64,000 nucleotides of DNA, from positions 173,704 through 237,703 of the forward strand of contig CACMRG010000001.1 in NCBI GenBank assembly GCA_902616005.1. The letters are read 5' to 3'. The translations under genes were made by a program, and so were the position numbers. This stretch comes from an uncultured SAR116 cluster alpha proteobacterium (GTDB lineage Bacteria > Pseudomonadota > Alphaproteobacteria > Puniceispirillales > Marisalimonadaceae). Below are positions 1 to 9,190 of the stretch, piece by piece (the stretch's first letter is position 1; every line of letters starts with the position of its first letter). The notes below the pieces were generated by a model, which worked only from the letters and a program-made list of their open reading frames with translations, did no database searches and was not told where the DNA came from.

Positions 1-578
1 ATTTTTTTTTCTGGCACAATTATAAAAATTAAAAAACCAACTATTAAAGTTGTTAAAGATAAAGCAAAATAAATAGTTCTCCAATCAGTTATTTGAAGTA
101 GATATTCTAAAGGTGATGATGCTGAGATTGCTCCTAATCCTCCCACAGCTAAAAATAGTGCAACTAATAAACTCAGTCGTTCTTTTGGAAACCAAATAGA
201 CATTGCTTTAAAAGCACCCATTAGAGCACCAGAAACACCCAAGCCTATTAAGCCTCTTCCTACCGTCAAAGAAAATACAGAATCACCTAATGCAAATAAT
301 GATGCACCCAATGATGCTATAACAAACAAAACGGTTTGTACTTTTCTTGCTCCAAATTTATCAAGTAGAATTCCTAATGGTAATTGAAATAAAGCAAATG
401 TTAAAAAATAAACTGAAGTAATTAGGCCAAGTTGTTCCGCATTGATACCTAAGTCTTGGTTAAGATAAGGAGCTAAAATTGCATTAGTAGATCTGTAAAC
501 ATATGACAAAAAGTAACCAGCTGAAAATGGCAAAAAGACAAATAACATTTTTTGAGTTAGAGTGCTTGGATTTTTCAT
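1..578 (-). CDS. MFS transporter, N-terminal part (cut by window start)
   Basis: This is the first 192 or so residues of a major facilitator superfamily permease; the rest lies before the window. Translation from the ATG at 578-576 begins MKNPSTLTQKMLFVFLP and gives about six hydrophobic helices. The loop between helices 2 and 3 carries the MFS signature (LLDKFGARK), and a glycine-rich helix (GRGLIGLGVSGALMGAFKA) follows it. The substrate cannot be told. The gene diverges from the M20 amidohydrolase across about 70 nt, so it may import a substrate or product of that enzyme; that is inference from position only. Confidence 0.85.
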   Translation of the reverse strand, partial: MKNPSTLTQKMLFVFLPFSAGYFLSYVYRSTNAILAPYLNQDLGINAEQLGLITSVYFLTFALFQLPLGILLDKFGARKVQTVLFVIASLGASLFALGDSVFSLTVGRGLIGLGVSGALMGAFKAMSIWFPKERLSLLVALFLAVGGLGAISASSPLEYLLQITDWRTIYFALSLTTLIVGFLIFIIVPEKK

Positions 579-648
579 TTAAATATATATCTACAGAAAC
601 ATTTGTTTTTTAGCTTTTAATCATTATACTTAAACATATTATTAAACA

Positions 649-1836
649 ATGAATATTTCAGAAAACATTAAAAAGATTCATGAAGAGGTTACCACTTGGA
701 GACATGAACTTCACGCTAATCCAGAACTTTGTTATGAAGAAAATTGGACTGCAGAATTTGTCACTAAAAAGCTAAAATCATTTGGTATAGAAGTTCATAA
801 TAAGATTGGAAAAACAGGCGTTATAGGTGTTTTAAAAGGTTCTAACTCTCAAAAACATAAAAGTAATCGTTCAATAGGTTTAAGAGCTGATATGGATGCA
901 CTGCCTATTGAAGAAGAGAATGATTTTGACTATAAGTCAAAATTTTTAGGAAAAATGCATGCTTGTGGTCATGACGGACATGTTGCTATGCTTCTTGGTG
1001 CAGCCAAAATTCTTTCGAAAGAAAAAAAATTTAGTGGTACAGTATATTTTATTTTTCAACCAGCTGAAGAAGGTGGCGGTGGTGGTTTGAAAATGATTAA
1101 TGAGGGTCTTTTTGATAATTTTCCAATGGAAAGTGTTTGGGGATTACATAACTGGCCAGGTTTAGATGTTGGAGAAATAGCTGTTCACAAAGGTCCCGTG
1201 ATGGCATCATTTGATCAATTCAGAGTATTAATTCATGGTGTTGGAGGCCATGCTGCCTCTCCACATCATACATCTGATCCAATAATTGCTACTTCTGGCG
1301 TGATACAATCTTTGCAGCAGATAGTTTCTAGAAAACAAAACCCTCTTGATCCAGTTGTTGTTTCCGTTACTAAAATAGAATCTGGTACAGCTTTTAATAT
1401 TATTCCACGAGATGCTAACTTTATTGGAACGATAAGAACATTGAATCCTAAAACAAGATCCTTAGTTAAAGAACAATTTATTGATATTTGCAATTCGACT
1501 GCAAATGCTTACGGTTGTACTGCAAAGGTTGAAATTAATGAGGGTTATCCTGTTACTATTAATACTTCGATGGAAAGTGACATCGCTATTGAGGTTGCAA
1601 AAAAATTAGTTAAAACGAAAGCTGTTAAAGATAATCTTGCACCATCTATGGGTGCTGAAGATTTTGCTTATATGCTTGAAAAAAAACCAGGAGCTTATAT
1701 ATGGTTAGGTGCAGGCGAAGGGAAAAGTGGTTGTATGTTACATAATTCAAAATATGATTTTAACGATGAAATTATTCCGTTAGGCATCTCTTACTGGTAT
1801 AATCTTGTTGAAAATCAGTTGTCGGTAGAAAGTTGA
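649..1836 (+). CDS. M20 family metallopeptidase / amidohydrolase (hippurate hydrolase-like)
   Basis: A 395-residue zinc or manganese amidohydrolase of the M20D group, which cleaves N-acyl amino acids, IAA-amino acid conjugates or hippurate. The metal-binding motif MHACGHDGH lies at residues 103-111, and the catalytic glutamates sit in PAEEGGGG (E140/E141). A second metal-site region, SMGAEDFAY, lies near the C-terminus. The central dimerisation domain is present (GVGGHAASPHH). Length is normal for the family and there is no signal peptide, so it should be cytosolic. It is transcribed away from the MFS transporter, and a small membrane protein follows 10 nt downstream. The family is secure; the substrate is not. 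Confidence 0.9.
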   Translation: MNISENIKKIHEEVTTWRHELHANPELCYEENWTAEFVTKKLKSFGIEVHNKIGKTGVIGVLKGSNSQKHKSNRSIGLRADMDALPIEEENDFDYKSKFLGKMHACGHDGHVAMLLGAAKILSKEKKFSGTVYFIFQPAEEGGGGGLKMINEGLFDNFPMESVWGLHNWPGLDVGEIAVHKGPVMASFDQFRVLIHGVGGHAASPHHTSDPIIATSGVIQSLQQIVSRKQNPLDPVVVSVTKIESGTAFNIIPRDANFIGTIRTLNPKTRSLVKEQFIDICNSTANAYGCTAKVEINEGYPVTINTSMESDIAIEVAKKLVKTKAVKDNLAPSMGAEDFAYMLEKKPGAYIWLGAGEGKSGCMLHNSKYDFNDEIIPLGISYWYNLVENQLSVES

Positions 1837-1846
1837 TTTTATACTT

Positions 1847-2113
1847 ATGTTCTCTATCAAAAATAAGATAATCATATCTCTTTTTTTAGCAGTATTATTT
1901 CTTGTGTTATATTTTTCTGTTAAACTATGGTTTAATTGGGATTTTATAAGTATTAGTAATCACGGATTTTTTGCTATTGTAATTTGCATTGTTATGTCTT
2001 TCATTATTGGTTCAGGTCTAATGGCCTTGGCATTTTTTTCATCAAAACATGGTTATGATGAAAAAGTTGACCATGATCTAGAGTCATTAATAGATAAATA
2101 TAAAAAATCTTAA
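1847..2113 (+). CDS. small two-helix membrane protein, unknown
   Basis: An 88-residue protein that I do not recognise. It has two clear hydrophobic segments, about residues 7-26 and 40-65, and a short charged C-terminal tail (HGYDEKVDHDLESLIDKYKKS). It starts 10 nt after the M20 amidohydrolase stop and so is probably co-transcribed with it. No catalytic motif is visible. Confidence 0.7.
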   Translation: MFSIKNKIIISLFLAVLFLVLYFSVKLWFNWDFISISNHGFFAIVICIVMSFIIGSGLMALAFFSSKHGYDEKVDHDLESLIDKYKKS

Positions 2114-2130
2114 TATTTTTTTAATTACTG

Positions 2131-2160
2131 TTGAAAAAACTTTTCAATTACTTTTTTTTA
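2131..2160 (+). terminator. possible weak terminator hairpin
   Basis: TTGAAAA at 2131-2137 and TTTTCAA at 2141-2147 form a perfect 7-bp stem with a 3-nt loop, followed after ATTA by a run of eight T. It sits between the small membrane protein and the SOS box, where a terminator is expected. The stem is almost all A-T, so it would be weak. Confidence 0.35.
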
Positions 2161-2170
2161 TGTATAAATA

Positions 2171-2185
2171 GAACAAAACATGAAC
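2171..2185 (+). promoter_or_regulatory. LexA (SOS) box, alphaproteobacterial type
   Basis: GAAC-aaaacat-GAAC is the reverse complement of GTTC-N7-GTTC, the direct-repeat LexA box established for Alphaproteobacteria. It ends 13 nt before the umuD start. A TATAAA at 2163-2168 just precedes it and could be the -10, which would put the operator across the transcription start. Both half-sites are perfect and the downstream genes are classic SOS genes. Confidence 0.8.
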
Positions 2186-2198
2186 AAAGAGGAATTAA

Positions 2199-2708
2199 AT
2201 GATTGAAAGTATAGAAAAAACAAAAGAGATATTAATTTTAAATGGACATTATTCACCTCAAGATAGTGTTAAAATATTTGATTTACCTAATTTTTTGAAA
2301 GATGAAGTAGTTCATTCAGATTCAGAATTACCCTTGTATAGTTGTAAAATATCTGCTGGGTTTCCTTCACCTGCAGATGATCATCTAGAAAGAAGTTTAG
2401 ATTTAAATAGCCATTTAGTTAAACATCCAGCTGCAACTTTTTTTGTTCGTGTTACTGGAGATTCTATGATCGGTGCTGGAATTAATGATAATGATATATT
2501 GATAGTAGATAGAAGTTTAAAACCTTCACACGGCAAAATAGTTATTGCTGTAGTTGATGGTAACATGACTGTTAAAAGGCTATATAAGGAATCTGGAAAA
2601 TTAATTTTAATGCCAGAGAATACTTTATATAAACCAATTGAGATAAAAGAAGATATGAACATTGAAATTTGGGGAGTAGTTGTTACAGCTATTCATTCTG
2701 TTTACTAA
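2199..2708 (+). CDS. umuD: UmuD-like SOS mutagenesis protein (S24 self-cleaving protease)
   Basis: A 169-residue S24 peptidase of the LexA/UmuD fold. After RecA-stimulated self-cleavage, UmuD' joins UmuC to form DNA polymerase V. The catalytic dyad is visible: S89 in GDSM and K126 in TVKRL. The expected cleavage site is A53-G54 in SAGFPSP, and the spacings from it (35 to Ser, 37 on to Lys) equal those of E. coli UmuD. The arm before the cleavage site is 53 residues rather than about 24, and the bond is Ala-Gly rather than Cys-Gly. A SOS box lies directly upstream, and umuC follows 16 nt downstream. Confidence 0.93.
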   Translation: MIESIEKTKEILILNGHYSPQDSVKIFDLPNFLKDEVVHSDSELPLYSCKISAGFPSPADDHLERSLDLNSHLVKHPAATFFVRVTGDSMIGAGINDNDILIVDRSLKPSHGKIVIAVVDGNMTVKRLYKESGKLILMPENTLYKPIEIKEDMNIEIWGVVVTAIHSVY

Positions 2709-2724
2709 AAAAAGGTAAACAAAA

Positions 2725-4053
2725 TTGTATGCATTAGTTGATTGTAATAATTTCTATGTATCCTGTGAAAGGGTTTTTAATCCATTTATTAATAATAAAC
2801 CTGTTGTTGTTTTATCAAATAATGATGGATGTATCATAGCTAGATCAAATGAAGCTAAAGCTTTGGGTATTCCTATGGGTGCGCCACTGCATTTATGGAA
2901 AGATTTAATCAAAAAAAATAGGGTAATAGTTTATTCATCTAATTACACTTTGTATGGAGACATGTCTTCTAGAGTAATGAACTCTTTTTATCACTTCACA
3001 CCAGACGTTGAGGTCTACTCTATAGATGAAGCTTTTTTAGGTTTAGATGGATTTAATAAAAGTAATATTTATAAAAAAATGATTTTTATGAAAAAAAAAA
3101 TATATCAATGGACAGGTATACCCGTTTCTGTGGGAATAGGGCCAACTAAAACGTTAGCAAAATTAGCTAACAGAATAGCAAAAAAATATGTAAATGAAGG
3201 AGTTTATAACCTTCAAGATTCAAACCAAATTACTCAAGTATTAAATGATTTAGAACTTGAAACAATCTGGGGAATATCAAAAGGTTGGGCAAATAGATTG
3301 AAAAAAATTGGTATAAATAATGCTTTGCAATTACAGAGAGCTAATCCCAATCACATAAAACAACATATTTCTGTTGTTGGGAAAAGAATAGTGTATGAAT
3401 TAAGAGGTATTTCAGCTTTAGATTTAGAACAAGTTCATTCTAAAAAATCTATCACGGTTTCGCGTTCATTTGGAGAAATGGTAACTGATTTACAAAGTTT
3501 AAAAGAAGCATTATCAAATCATATTTTTAGAGCAGCTGAAAAACTTCGATTACAAAAAGGTTTGTGTAGTTCTTTATGTGTTTTTATTAATACAAACAAG
3601 TTTAAAAAAAGTGAATCACAATATAGTAACTCTGGAATAATAAACTTTGATGAGCCCATAAATAATACACCTGATTTGATCCAAGGTGGATTTAGAATAT
3701 TAGAAAAAATTTATCGGTTGGGATTTAGCTATAAAAAAATTGGGGTTACGCTACTTGACTTAAACATTAAAAGTGTAGAAATCAATTTAAATGAAACTAG
3801 CTCTTTTTATAAATCAGAAGATTATACTATTCAGGGTAATTTATTTAATAAAAATAAAAAAGATGATACATTATCAAATAAACGAATGATAATGCTAGAT
3901 TATATTAATAATAAAATGGGTTCAAAAACTCTATTTTATGGATCTCAAGGATTATTAAAATCAAAAAAGTACAAAAGTAAATGGAATATGAAATCTCATT
4001 TTAAATCCAAGTCATATACGACTGATTGGAATCAACTTTTAATTGTGAAATAA
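2725..4053 (+). CDS. umuC: Y-family DNA polymerase V catalytic subunit UmuC
   Basis: A 442-residue Y-family translesion polymerase. The palm metal ligands are D6 (in ALVDCNNFY) and D101-E102 (in YSIDEAF). The helix-hairpin-helix region, little finger and UmuC C-terminal extension follow, the last lysine-rich. Translation starts at a TTG (2725-2727), because homology begins at MYALVDCNNF and no in-frame ATG is near. The upstream AAGGT is a modest ribosome binding site, so UmuC should be made at a lower level than UmuD, as expected for a mutator enzyme. It forms an SOS operon with umuD. Confidence 0.94.
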   Translation: MYALVDCNNFYVSCERVFNPFINNKPVVVLSNNDGCIIARSNEAKALGIPMGAPLHLWKDLIKKNRVIVYSSNYTLYGDMSSRVMNSFYHFTPDVEVYSIDEAFLGLDGFNKSNIYKKMIFMKKKIYQWTGIPVSVGIGPTKTLAKLANRIAKKYVNEGVYNLQDSNQITQVLNDLELETIWGISKGWANRLKKIGINNALQLQRANPNHIKQHISVVGKRIVYELRGISALDLEQVHSKKSITVSRSFGEMVTDLQSLKEALSNHIFRAAEKLRLQKGLCSSLCVFINTNKFKKSESQYSNSGIINFDEPINNTPDLIQGGFRILEKIYRLGFSYKKIGVTLLDLNIKSVEINLNETSSFYKSEDYTIQGNLFNKNKKDDTLSNKRMIMLDYINNKMGSKTLFYGSQGLLKSKKYKSKWNMKSHFKSKSYTTDWNQLLIVK

Positions 4054-4057
4054 AATA

Positions 4058-5260
4058 TTAATTTAAGTTCTTTTGAGGTAAAGGAATACAACTTAGTCCA
4101 GATGACCATAGGTCAGCACAAACAGACCTTGCTTGATTTTCAGCTAATTCAACAAACCTAACTCTCCAAAGAGACTTTTTAACTTTAGGGTTTTCTAAAG
4201 GTTTGGAAATCCTTTGTAAGGAAGCAGGTAGATTACCAAGTTGTTCAGGTGCTGCATTACGAGCTTTTTTTGCAGCGATATGTGCATTAAGTCTATTTTT
4301 AAAAGCTCCTATTTGTATAAACCAATCTTCTGATTCATTAACAGTATAAACAGAGAAATTTTTTGGTTTTTTTACAACAGGATATGAAATAAAATCAGGT
4401 CTTTTGGAAGGTATCTCAGAGAGTTTAGCAGTTCGTACAATAGGAGTTTTTATGAATTTATTTAATAATTTAACCATATGTTTATCTCTAGTTCTTGCAG
4501 TTTTTCCACCAAAAACAACTCCAATTATTCTTTGACCATTTCTTTCAACAGAAGCAACTAAATTAAATCCTGATGCATTGGTATAGCCAGTTTTAATACC
4601 ATCTGCACCAAAGTAAGAACCAAGTAAATTATTATGATTACGATACTCAATACCATTAAAAACGAATGATTTTTTATTAAAAAAATAAAAAAACTCAGGA
4701 AAGTTTTTTCTAATAGCTACTGCTAGTTTTGCCATATCTCTTGCTGTAGAAAGTTGTCCTTTGTTCGGAAGTCCTGATGCATTTTTAAAAATAGTACGAG
4801 TAAGACCAATACTTTTAGCTTTTCTAGTCATTTTATAAGCAAATCTTCTTTCAGTTTTTTCAAAATTTTCAGCAACAACAGTTGCAACATCATTTGCTGA
4901 TTTGGTAACAAGAGCGAGAATTGCTTGTTTAACTGTAATCTTTTGGCCTGGGTATAGCCCTAATTTAGATGCCGGTTGCCTTGAAGCTCGTTTAGATACT
5001 TTAAGTTTAGTTGTCATTTTAATTTTTTTGTTTTTTAATTTGTCAAAAATCATATAAATCGTCATTATTTTTGTAAGTGAGGCAGGGTAGTTCCTTGTAT
5101 CAGCATTAATTGAATGATAAACTTTACCTGATTTTTCATTCATAATAATTGACGCGTACTTTCCATGAGAAGGTTTATTAAAATAAAATGAACTTGTAAA
5201 AAAAACAAACAAAATCAAAATTTTTATGTACGATGCTTTAAATGGGATAATAATATTCAT
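4058..5260 (-). CDS. D-alanyl-D-alanine carboxypeptidase with SPOR domain
   Basis: A 400-residue periplasmic penicillin-binding protein of the DacA/DacC class (peptidase S11), which trims the terminal D-Ala of peptidoglycan stem peptides. A signal segment covers residues 8-30. The three active-site motifs are S61-L-T-K64, S120-A-N122 and K222-T-G224. A C-terminal SPOR domain (about 312-395, starting WFIQIGAF) should target it to denuded glycan at the division site; S11 enzymes with this extra domain are common in Alphaproteobacteria. It converges on umuC with 4 nt between the stops. Confidence 0.93.
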   Translation of the reverse strand: MNIIIPFKASYIKILILFVFFTSSFYFNKPSHGKYASIIMNEKSGKVYHSINADTRNYPASLTKIMTIYMIFDKLKNKKIKMTTKLKVSKRASRQPASKLGLYPGQKITVKQAILALVTKSANDVATVVAENFEKTERRFAYKMTRKAKSIGLTRTIFKNASGLPNKGQLSTARDMAKLAVAIRKNFPEFFYFFNKKSFVFNGIEYRNHNNLLGSYFGADGIKTGYTNASGFNLVASVERNGQRIIGVVFGGKTARTRDKHMVKLLNKFIKTPIVRTAKLSEIPSKRPDFISYPVVKKPKNFSVYTVNESEDWFIQIGAFKNRLNAHIAAKKARNAAPEQLGNLPASLQRISKPLENPKVKKSLWRVRFVELAENQARSVCADLWSSGLSCIPLPQKNLN

Positions 5261-5408
5261 TTAAAATTTAGAGTATAAAAAATTATAATACATTATATTG
5301 ATATATATATATATTTATATACAATATTTAGATGTTTAAAAAGACTTAATTTATAAAATATTTTTCAAAAGTATTGATACCAAAGTCTTTAATTATTAGA
5401 TTAAGTAT

Positions 5409-5756
5409 ATGGGAAAAAAATATTTCAAAACTCGATCTGAATCAGATAATGATAATAACCAAAATGATGGTAATGTATTAACAAAGGTAAAACCTAAAAC
5501 TAAAAAACCATCTTTGTACAAGGTTCTGATGTTAAATGATGATTATACACCAATGGAATTCGTAATTGAAGTATTAGAAAAATTTTTTGGAAAAAGACAA
5601 GATGAGGCTACACAAATCATGCTACATGTTCATCAAAAAGGTATTGGTGTTTGTGGTATTTACACATATGAAATTGCAGAAACCAAAGCAGTACAAGTTA
5701 CAAATTATGCCCGCAAATATGAACATCCACTTCAAATGCAATTAGAAAAGGAATAA
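5409..5756 (+). CDS. clpS: ClpS, ATP-dependent protease adaptor
   Basis: A 115-residue ClpS, the N-recognin adaptor that delivers N-degron substrates to ClpAP. The core [20 protein letters not shown] contains the N-degron pocket residues (NDDYTPM), and [11 protein letters not shown] follows. The N-terminal 30 residues are a charged flexible extension, as in other ClpS proteins. clpA follows 3 nt downstream. The preceding 148 nt are extremely AT-rich. Confidence 0.95.
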   Translation: MGKKYFKTRSESDNDNNQNDGNVLTKVKPKTKKPSLYKVLMLNDDYTPMEFVIEVLEKFFGKRQDEATQIMLHVHQKGIGVCGIYTYEIAETKAVQVTNYARKYEHPLQMQLEKE

Positions 5757-5759
5757 ATA

Positions 5760-8048
5760 ATGTTATCAAGATCATTAGAAGAAACATTAAGACGTGCAAT
5801 GAATTTAGCATCTTCAAAAAAGCATGAGTTTGCAACTCTAGAGCATTTATTATTTTCATTATTAGAAGATAAAAATGCAATTGAAGTGTTTAAAGCATGT
5901 GGCGTAGATATAAAACTTTTAGAAGATGATCTTAATAGTTATCTAGATAAAGATTTGAAATCAATTGTTAGCTCAAACGAAGATATAGATACTCAACCAA
6001 CCTCAGGATTTCAACGTGTCGTTCAAAGAGCAGTTATACATACCCAATCGTCAGGAAAAAATGAAGCAAACGGTGCTAATGTTTTAGTTGCTATGTTCTC
6101 TGAAAGAGATTGTTATGCAGTATATCTACTTCAAAAGCAGAATATGAAAAGATTAGATGCTGTTAGTTTTATAAGCCATGGTCTTGCAAAAGATCCAAAC
6201 TATTCTCAATCTAAAACTGATGAGGATACAAATATAGACAGTCAAACAAATCCAAAAAAGGAAAGTGCTTTAAAAAAATATGCTGTTGATTTAAATGAAA
6301 AATCGGCATCTGGAAAAGTTGATCCGGTTATAGGAAGAAAGAAGGAACTTGATAGAACTATACAAGTTTTGTGCAGAAGGACAAAGAATAACCCTTTATT
6401 GGTTGGTGACCCTGGTGTAGGAAAGACAGCAATAGCTGAAGGACTTGCAGATAAAATTGTTAAAGGTGAGGTTCCCGAAGTGTTGCTGAAATCTGAAATT
6501 TATGCTTTGGATATGGGAGCACTACTAGCCGGCACAAGATATAGAGGTGATTTTGAAGAACGCTTAAAAGCTGTTATAAAAGATATTGAAAAAAATGAAA
6601 ATGCAATATTATTTATTGATGAAATTCATACGATAATCGGTGCTGGAGCTACAAGTGGTGGTGCAATGGATGCCTCAAATCTGTTAAAGCCAGTTCTCCA
6701 AACAGGAACACTTAGATGTATTGGTTCAACTACATATAAAGAATATAGAGGTTATTTTGATAAAGATAGAGCTTTGGTGAGAAGATTCCAAAAAATAGAT
6801 GTAAAAGAACCTAATGTCGATGATACAATCAAAATTTTGATGGGGCTTAAGTCTAGATATGAAGATCATCATAAAATTAAGTTTACCAATGATGCAATTA
6901 AAACAGCTGTTGAATTATCTTTTAGATATATAAATGAAAGAAAACTTCCTGATAAAGCTATTGATGTAATTGACGAAACAGCTGCTGCGCAGATGCTTCT
7001 ACCACAAAATAAAAGAAAGAAAACCATTGATAAACAAGAAATTGAAGAAACAGTTGCTTTAATTGCTAGAATACCTCCAAAACATGTTTCTAAAGACGAT
7101 AAAAAAGCATTATTAAATTTAGAAAGTGATCTGAAAAGAATGGTCTATGGTCAAGATAAAGCTATATCCGCCTTGGTTTCAAGTGTAAAATTATCTAGAG
7201 CAGGCCTTAGAGAAGGAGAAAAACCAATAGGATGTTATTTATTTTCTGGTCCTACTGGAGTTGGAAAAACTGAAGTTGCAAGACAATTATCTGAATCATA
7301 TGGTATTAAACTTACTAGGTTTGATATGTCAGAATATATGGAAAGACATACGGTTTCTAGGTTGATAGGAGCACCTCCAGGTTATGTTGGTTTTGATCAA
7401 GGTGGATTATTAACTGATGCAATTGATCAAAATCCTCATTCAGTATTACTCTTGGATGAAATTGAAAAAGCACATCCTGATTTGTTTAATTTGTTACTTC
7501 AAGTAATGGATCATGGAAAATTAACTGATAATAATGGTAAGTCAGTAGATTTTAGAAATGTTATTTTAATTATGACAACTAACGCAGGAGCTTCAGAGTT
7601 GTCTAAATCATCTATTGGATTTTTAAATGATGCAAAAAATGACGCTGATACGCAAGCAATAGAAAGATTATTTACTCCAGAATTCCGTAATAGGTTAGAC
7701 GCAGTTATACCATTTGATTACTTAGATATAGAAGTTATTAAAATGGTGGTAGATAAGTTTATAATGCAATTAGAAGCACAATTATCTGATAAAGGTGTTT
7801 CTATAATGCTTTCTGATGAAGCTAGAAATTGGCTAGCTAAAAAAGGATATGATAAAGTTTTTGGGGCAAGACCTCTAAATAGATTAATTCAAGAAAAAAT
7901 TAAAAAACCGCTGGCAGAAGAGCTTTTGTTTGGAAAACTAGTAAAAGGGGGAAATGTTTTTGTAGATAACAAAAAAGATAACTTAATTATTAAATCTGAA
8001 TCCTCTACTAAAATACCAGATAAAAAAAATTCAAAAATTAAGATTTAG
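5760..8048 (+). CDS. clpA: ClpA, AAA+ unfoldase of the ClpAP protease
   Basis: A 762-residue Hsp100 unfoldase. The Clp_N repeats (about 1-145) bind ClpS. AAA module 1 has Walker A GDPGVGKT at 216-223 and Walker B LFIDEIHT. AAA module 2 has Walker A GPTGVGKT at 497-504 and Walker B LLLDEIEKAHPD. There is no long middle coiled-coil domain, so this is ClpA and not ClpB. It directly follows clpS, as in most Proteobacteria. Its 3' end overlaps the convergent FemAB-like gene by 4 nt. Confidence 0.96.
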   Translation: MLSRSLEETLRRAMNLASSKKHEFATLEHLLFSLLEDKNAIEVFKACGVDIKLLEDDLNSYLDKDLKSIVSSNEDIDTQPTSGFQRVVQRAVIHTQSSGKNEANGANVLVAMFSERDCYAVYLLQKQNMKRLDAVSFISHGLAKDPNYSQSKTDEDTNIDSQTNPKKESALKKYAVDLNEKSASGKVDPVIGRKKELDRTIQVLCRRTKNNPLLVGDPGVGKTAIAEGLADKIVKGEVPEVLLKSEIYALDMGALLAGTRYRGDFEERLKAVIKDIEKNENAILFIDEIHTIIGAGATSGGAMDASNLLKPVLQTGTLRCIGSTTYKEYRGYFDKDRALVRRFQKIDVKEPNVDDTIKILMGLKSRYEDHHKIKFTNDAIKTAVELSFRYINERKLPDKAIDVIDETAAAQMLLPQNKRKKTIDKQEIEETVALIARIPPKHVSKDDKKALLNLESDLKRMVYGQDKAISALVSSVKLSRAGLREGEKPIGCYLFSGPTGVGKTEVARQLSESYGIKLTRFDMSEYMERHTVSRLIGAPPGYVGFDQGGLLTDAIDQNPHSVLLLDEIEKAHPDLFNLLLQVMDHGKLTDNNGKSVDFRNVILIMTTNAGASELSKSSIGFLNDAKNDADTQAIERLFTPEFRNRLDAVIPFDYLDIEVIKMVVDKFIMQLEAQLSDKGVSIMLSDEARNWLAKKGYDKVFGARPLNRLIQEKIKKPLAEELLFGKLVKGGNVFVDNKKDNLIIKSESSTKIPDKKNSKIKI

Positions 8049-9184
8049 TTTTTAAATTTAAATGGATTATCATTATTATTAACATAATCAATATTTTCCT
8101 GAATAAGTTTTTTTTCGTCATCTATAAAAGTTAAAACCGCATTTCTAAATGAGGGGTTTGGAAGATAATGATAACTGAAAGTTGGTTTAGCTAAATATCC
8201 TCTTTTAATTTTATGATGTCCTTGAGCGCCAGCTTCAACAGTTTTTAGTTTTTGATCAATCGCATAATCTATAGCCTGATAGTAACACATTTCAAAATGC
8301 AGAAAAGGGATATCAATTATAGATCCCCAATTTCTTCCATATAGACAATTTTTATCAGTAAAATTTAGAGCACCAGCGACTATTTGATCATCTTTTTTTG
8401 CAATAATAAGAACAATTTTTTTATTTAACTTATCTGATATATATGAAAAAAAATCTCTTTTTAAATAAGCACTGCCCCATTTTTTATCTATTGTATCTAA
8501 ATAAAATTTATAAAATTGATCCCAAATCGTCGAGTTTAAATCATCACCACTTATCCTACTTATAACAATATCTGTTTTTTTAATATAATCTCTTTCCTTT
8601 TTAATCATTTTTCTTTTTGAACTTTTTAGCTCTTCTAAAAAGTCTTTAAAACTAGAATAACCATTATTTTTCCAATGAAATTGTAAACCAACTCTTTTTA
8701 ACCATCCTTTTTTTTCTAAAATGTGATCATTGTTTTCATCTAAAAAATTTATATGAGCAGAACTTAAATTATTTTTATCCGCGAGATCCATCATAAATTG
8801 GCTAATATTTTTAATTATGATTTTTTTTTTATTTTCTCTATACAAAAAACGTGGACCTTTTACAGGTGTAAAAGGTATAGCTGAAATTAATTTAGGGTAG
8901 TATGAACCTCCTGCTTTTTGATAAGCGTTTGCCCAACTATGATCAAATACATATTCTCCATAAGAATGGCTTTTAAGGTAATTAGGTAAAATTCCTATAA
9001 TTTTGTTATCAATGTCTTTTACAATTATATGTTGAGGAAGCCAACCTGTCTCTGCACAAACAGATTTAGATTGTTCTAAAGCGTATAAGAAATCATAATT
9101 TGTAAATGGATGATCATTAATATTTAAGTTATTCCAAGCTACTGAACTAATCTTAGATATATTTGAAATTATATCCAAATTCAT
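8045..9184 (-). CDS. FemAB-like GNAT-fold protein (peptidogalycan biosynthesis / DUF482 family)
   Basis: A 379-residue protein resembling the DUF482 FemAB-like family common in Alphaproteobacteria. Recognisable stretches are the N-terminal VAWNNLNINDHPFTNYDFLYALE, an SSAHINFL segment, FHWKNNGYSSFKDFLEELKSSKR, and near the C-terminus VEAGAQGHHKIKRGYLAKPTFS. Members are predicted to be two-GNAT-domain acyl or aminoacyl transferases, but the substrate is unproven. It has no signal peptide. The RidA gene lies 6 nt upstream and is probably in the same operon. Confidence 0.82.
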   Translation of the reverse strand: MNLDIISNISKISSVAWNNLNINDHPFTNYDFLYALEQSKSVCAETGWLPQHIIVKDIDNKIIGILPNYLKSHSYGEYVFDHSWANAYQKAGGSYYPKLISAIPFTPVKGPRFLYRENKKKIIIKNISQFMMDLADKNNLSSAHINFLDENNDHILEKKGWLKRVGLQFHWKNNGYSSFKDFLEELKSSKRKMIKKERDYIKKTDIVISRISGDDLNSTIWDQFYKFYLDTIDKKWGSAYLKRDFFSYISDKLNKKIVLIIAKKDDQIVAGALNFTDKNCLYGRNWGSIIDIPFLHFEMCYYQAIDYAIDQKLKTVEAGAQGHHKIKRGYLAKPTFSYHYLPNPSFRNAVLTFIDDEKKLIQENIDYVNNNDNPFKFKN

Positions 9185-9190
9185 TTTATT

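Noticed and set aside
5280..5330. TA-rich repeat before clpS
   Set aside because: A short run of TA dinucleotides only; no larger repeat unit and typical of AT-rich intergenic DNA.
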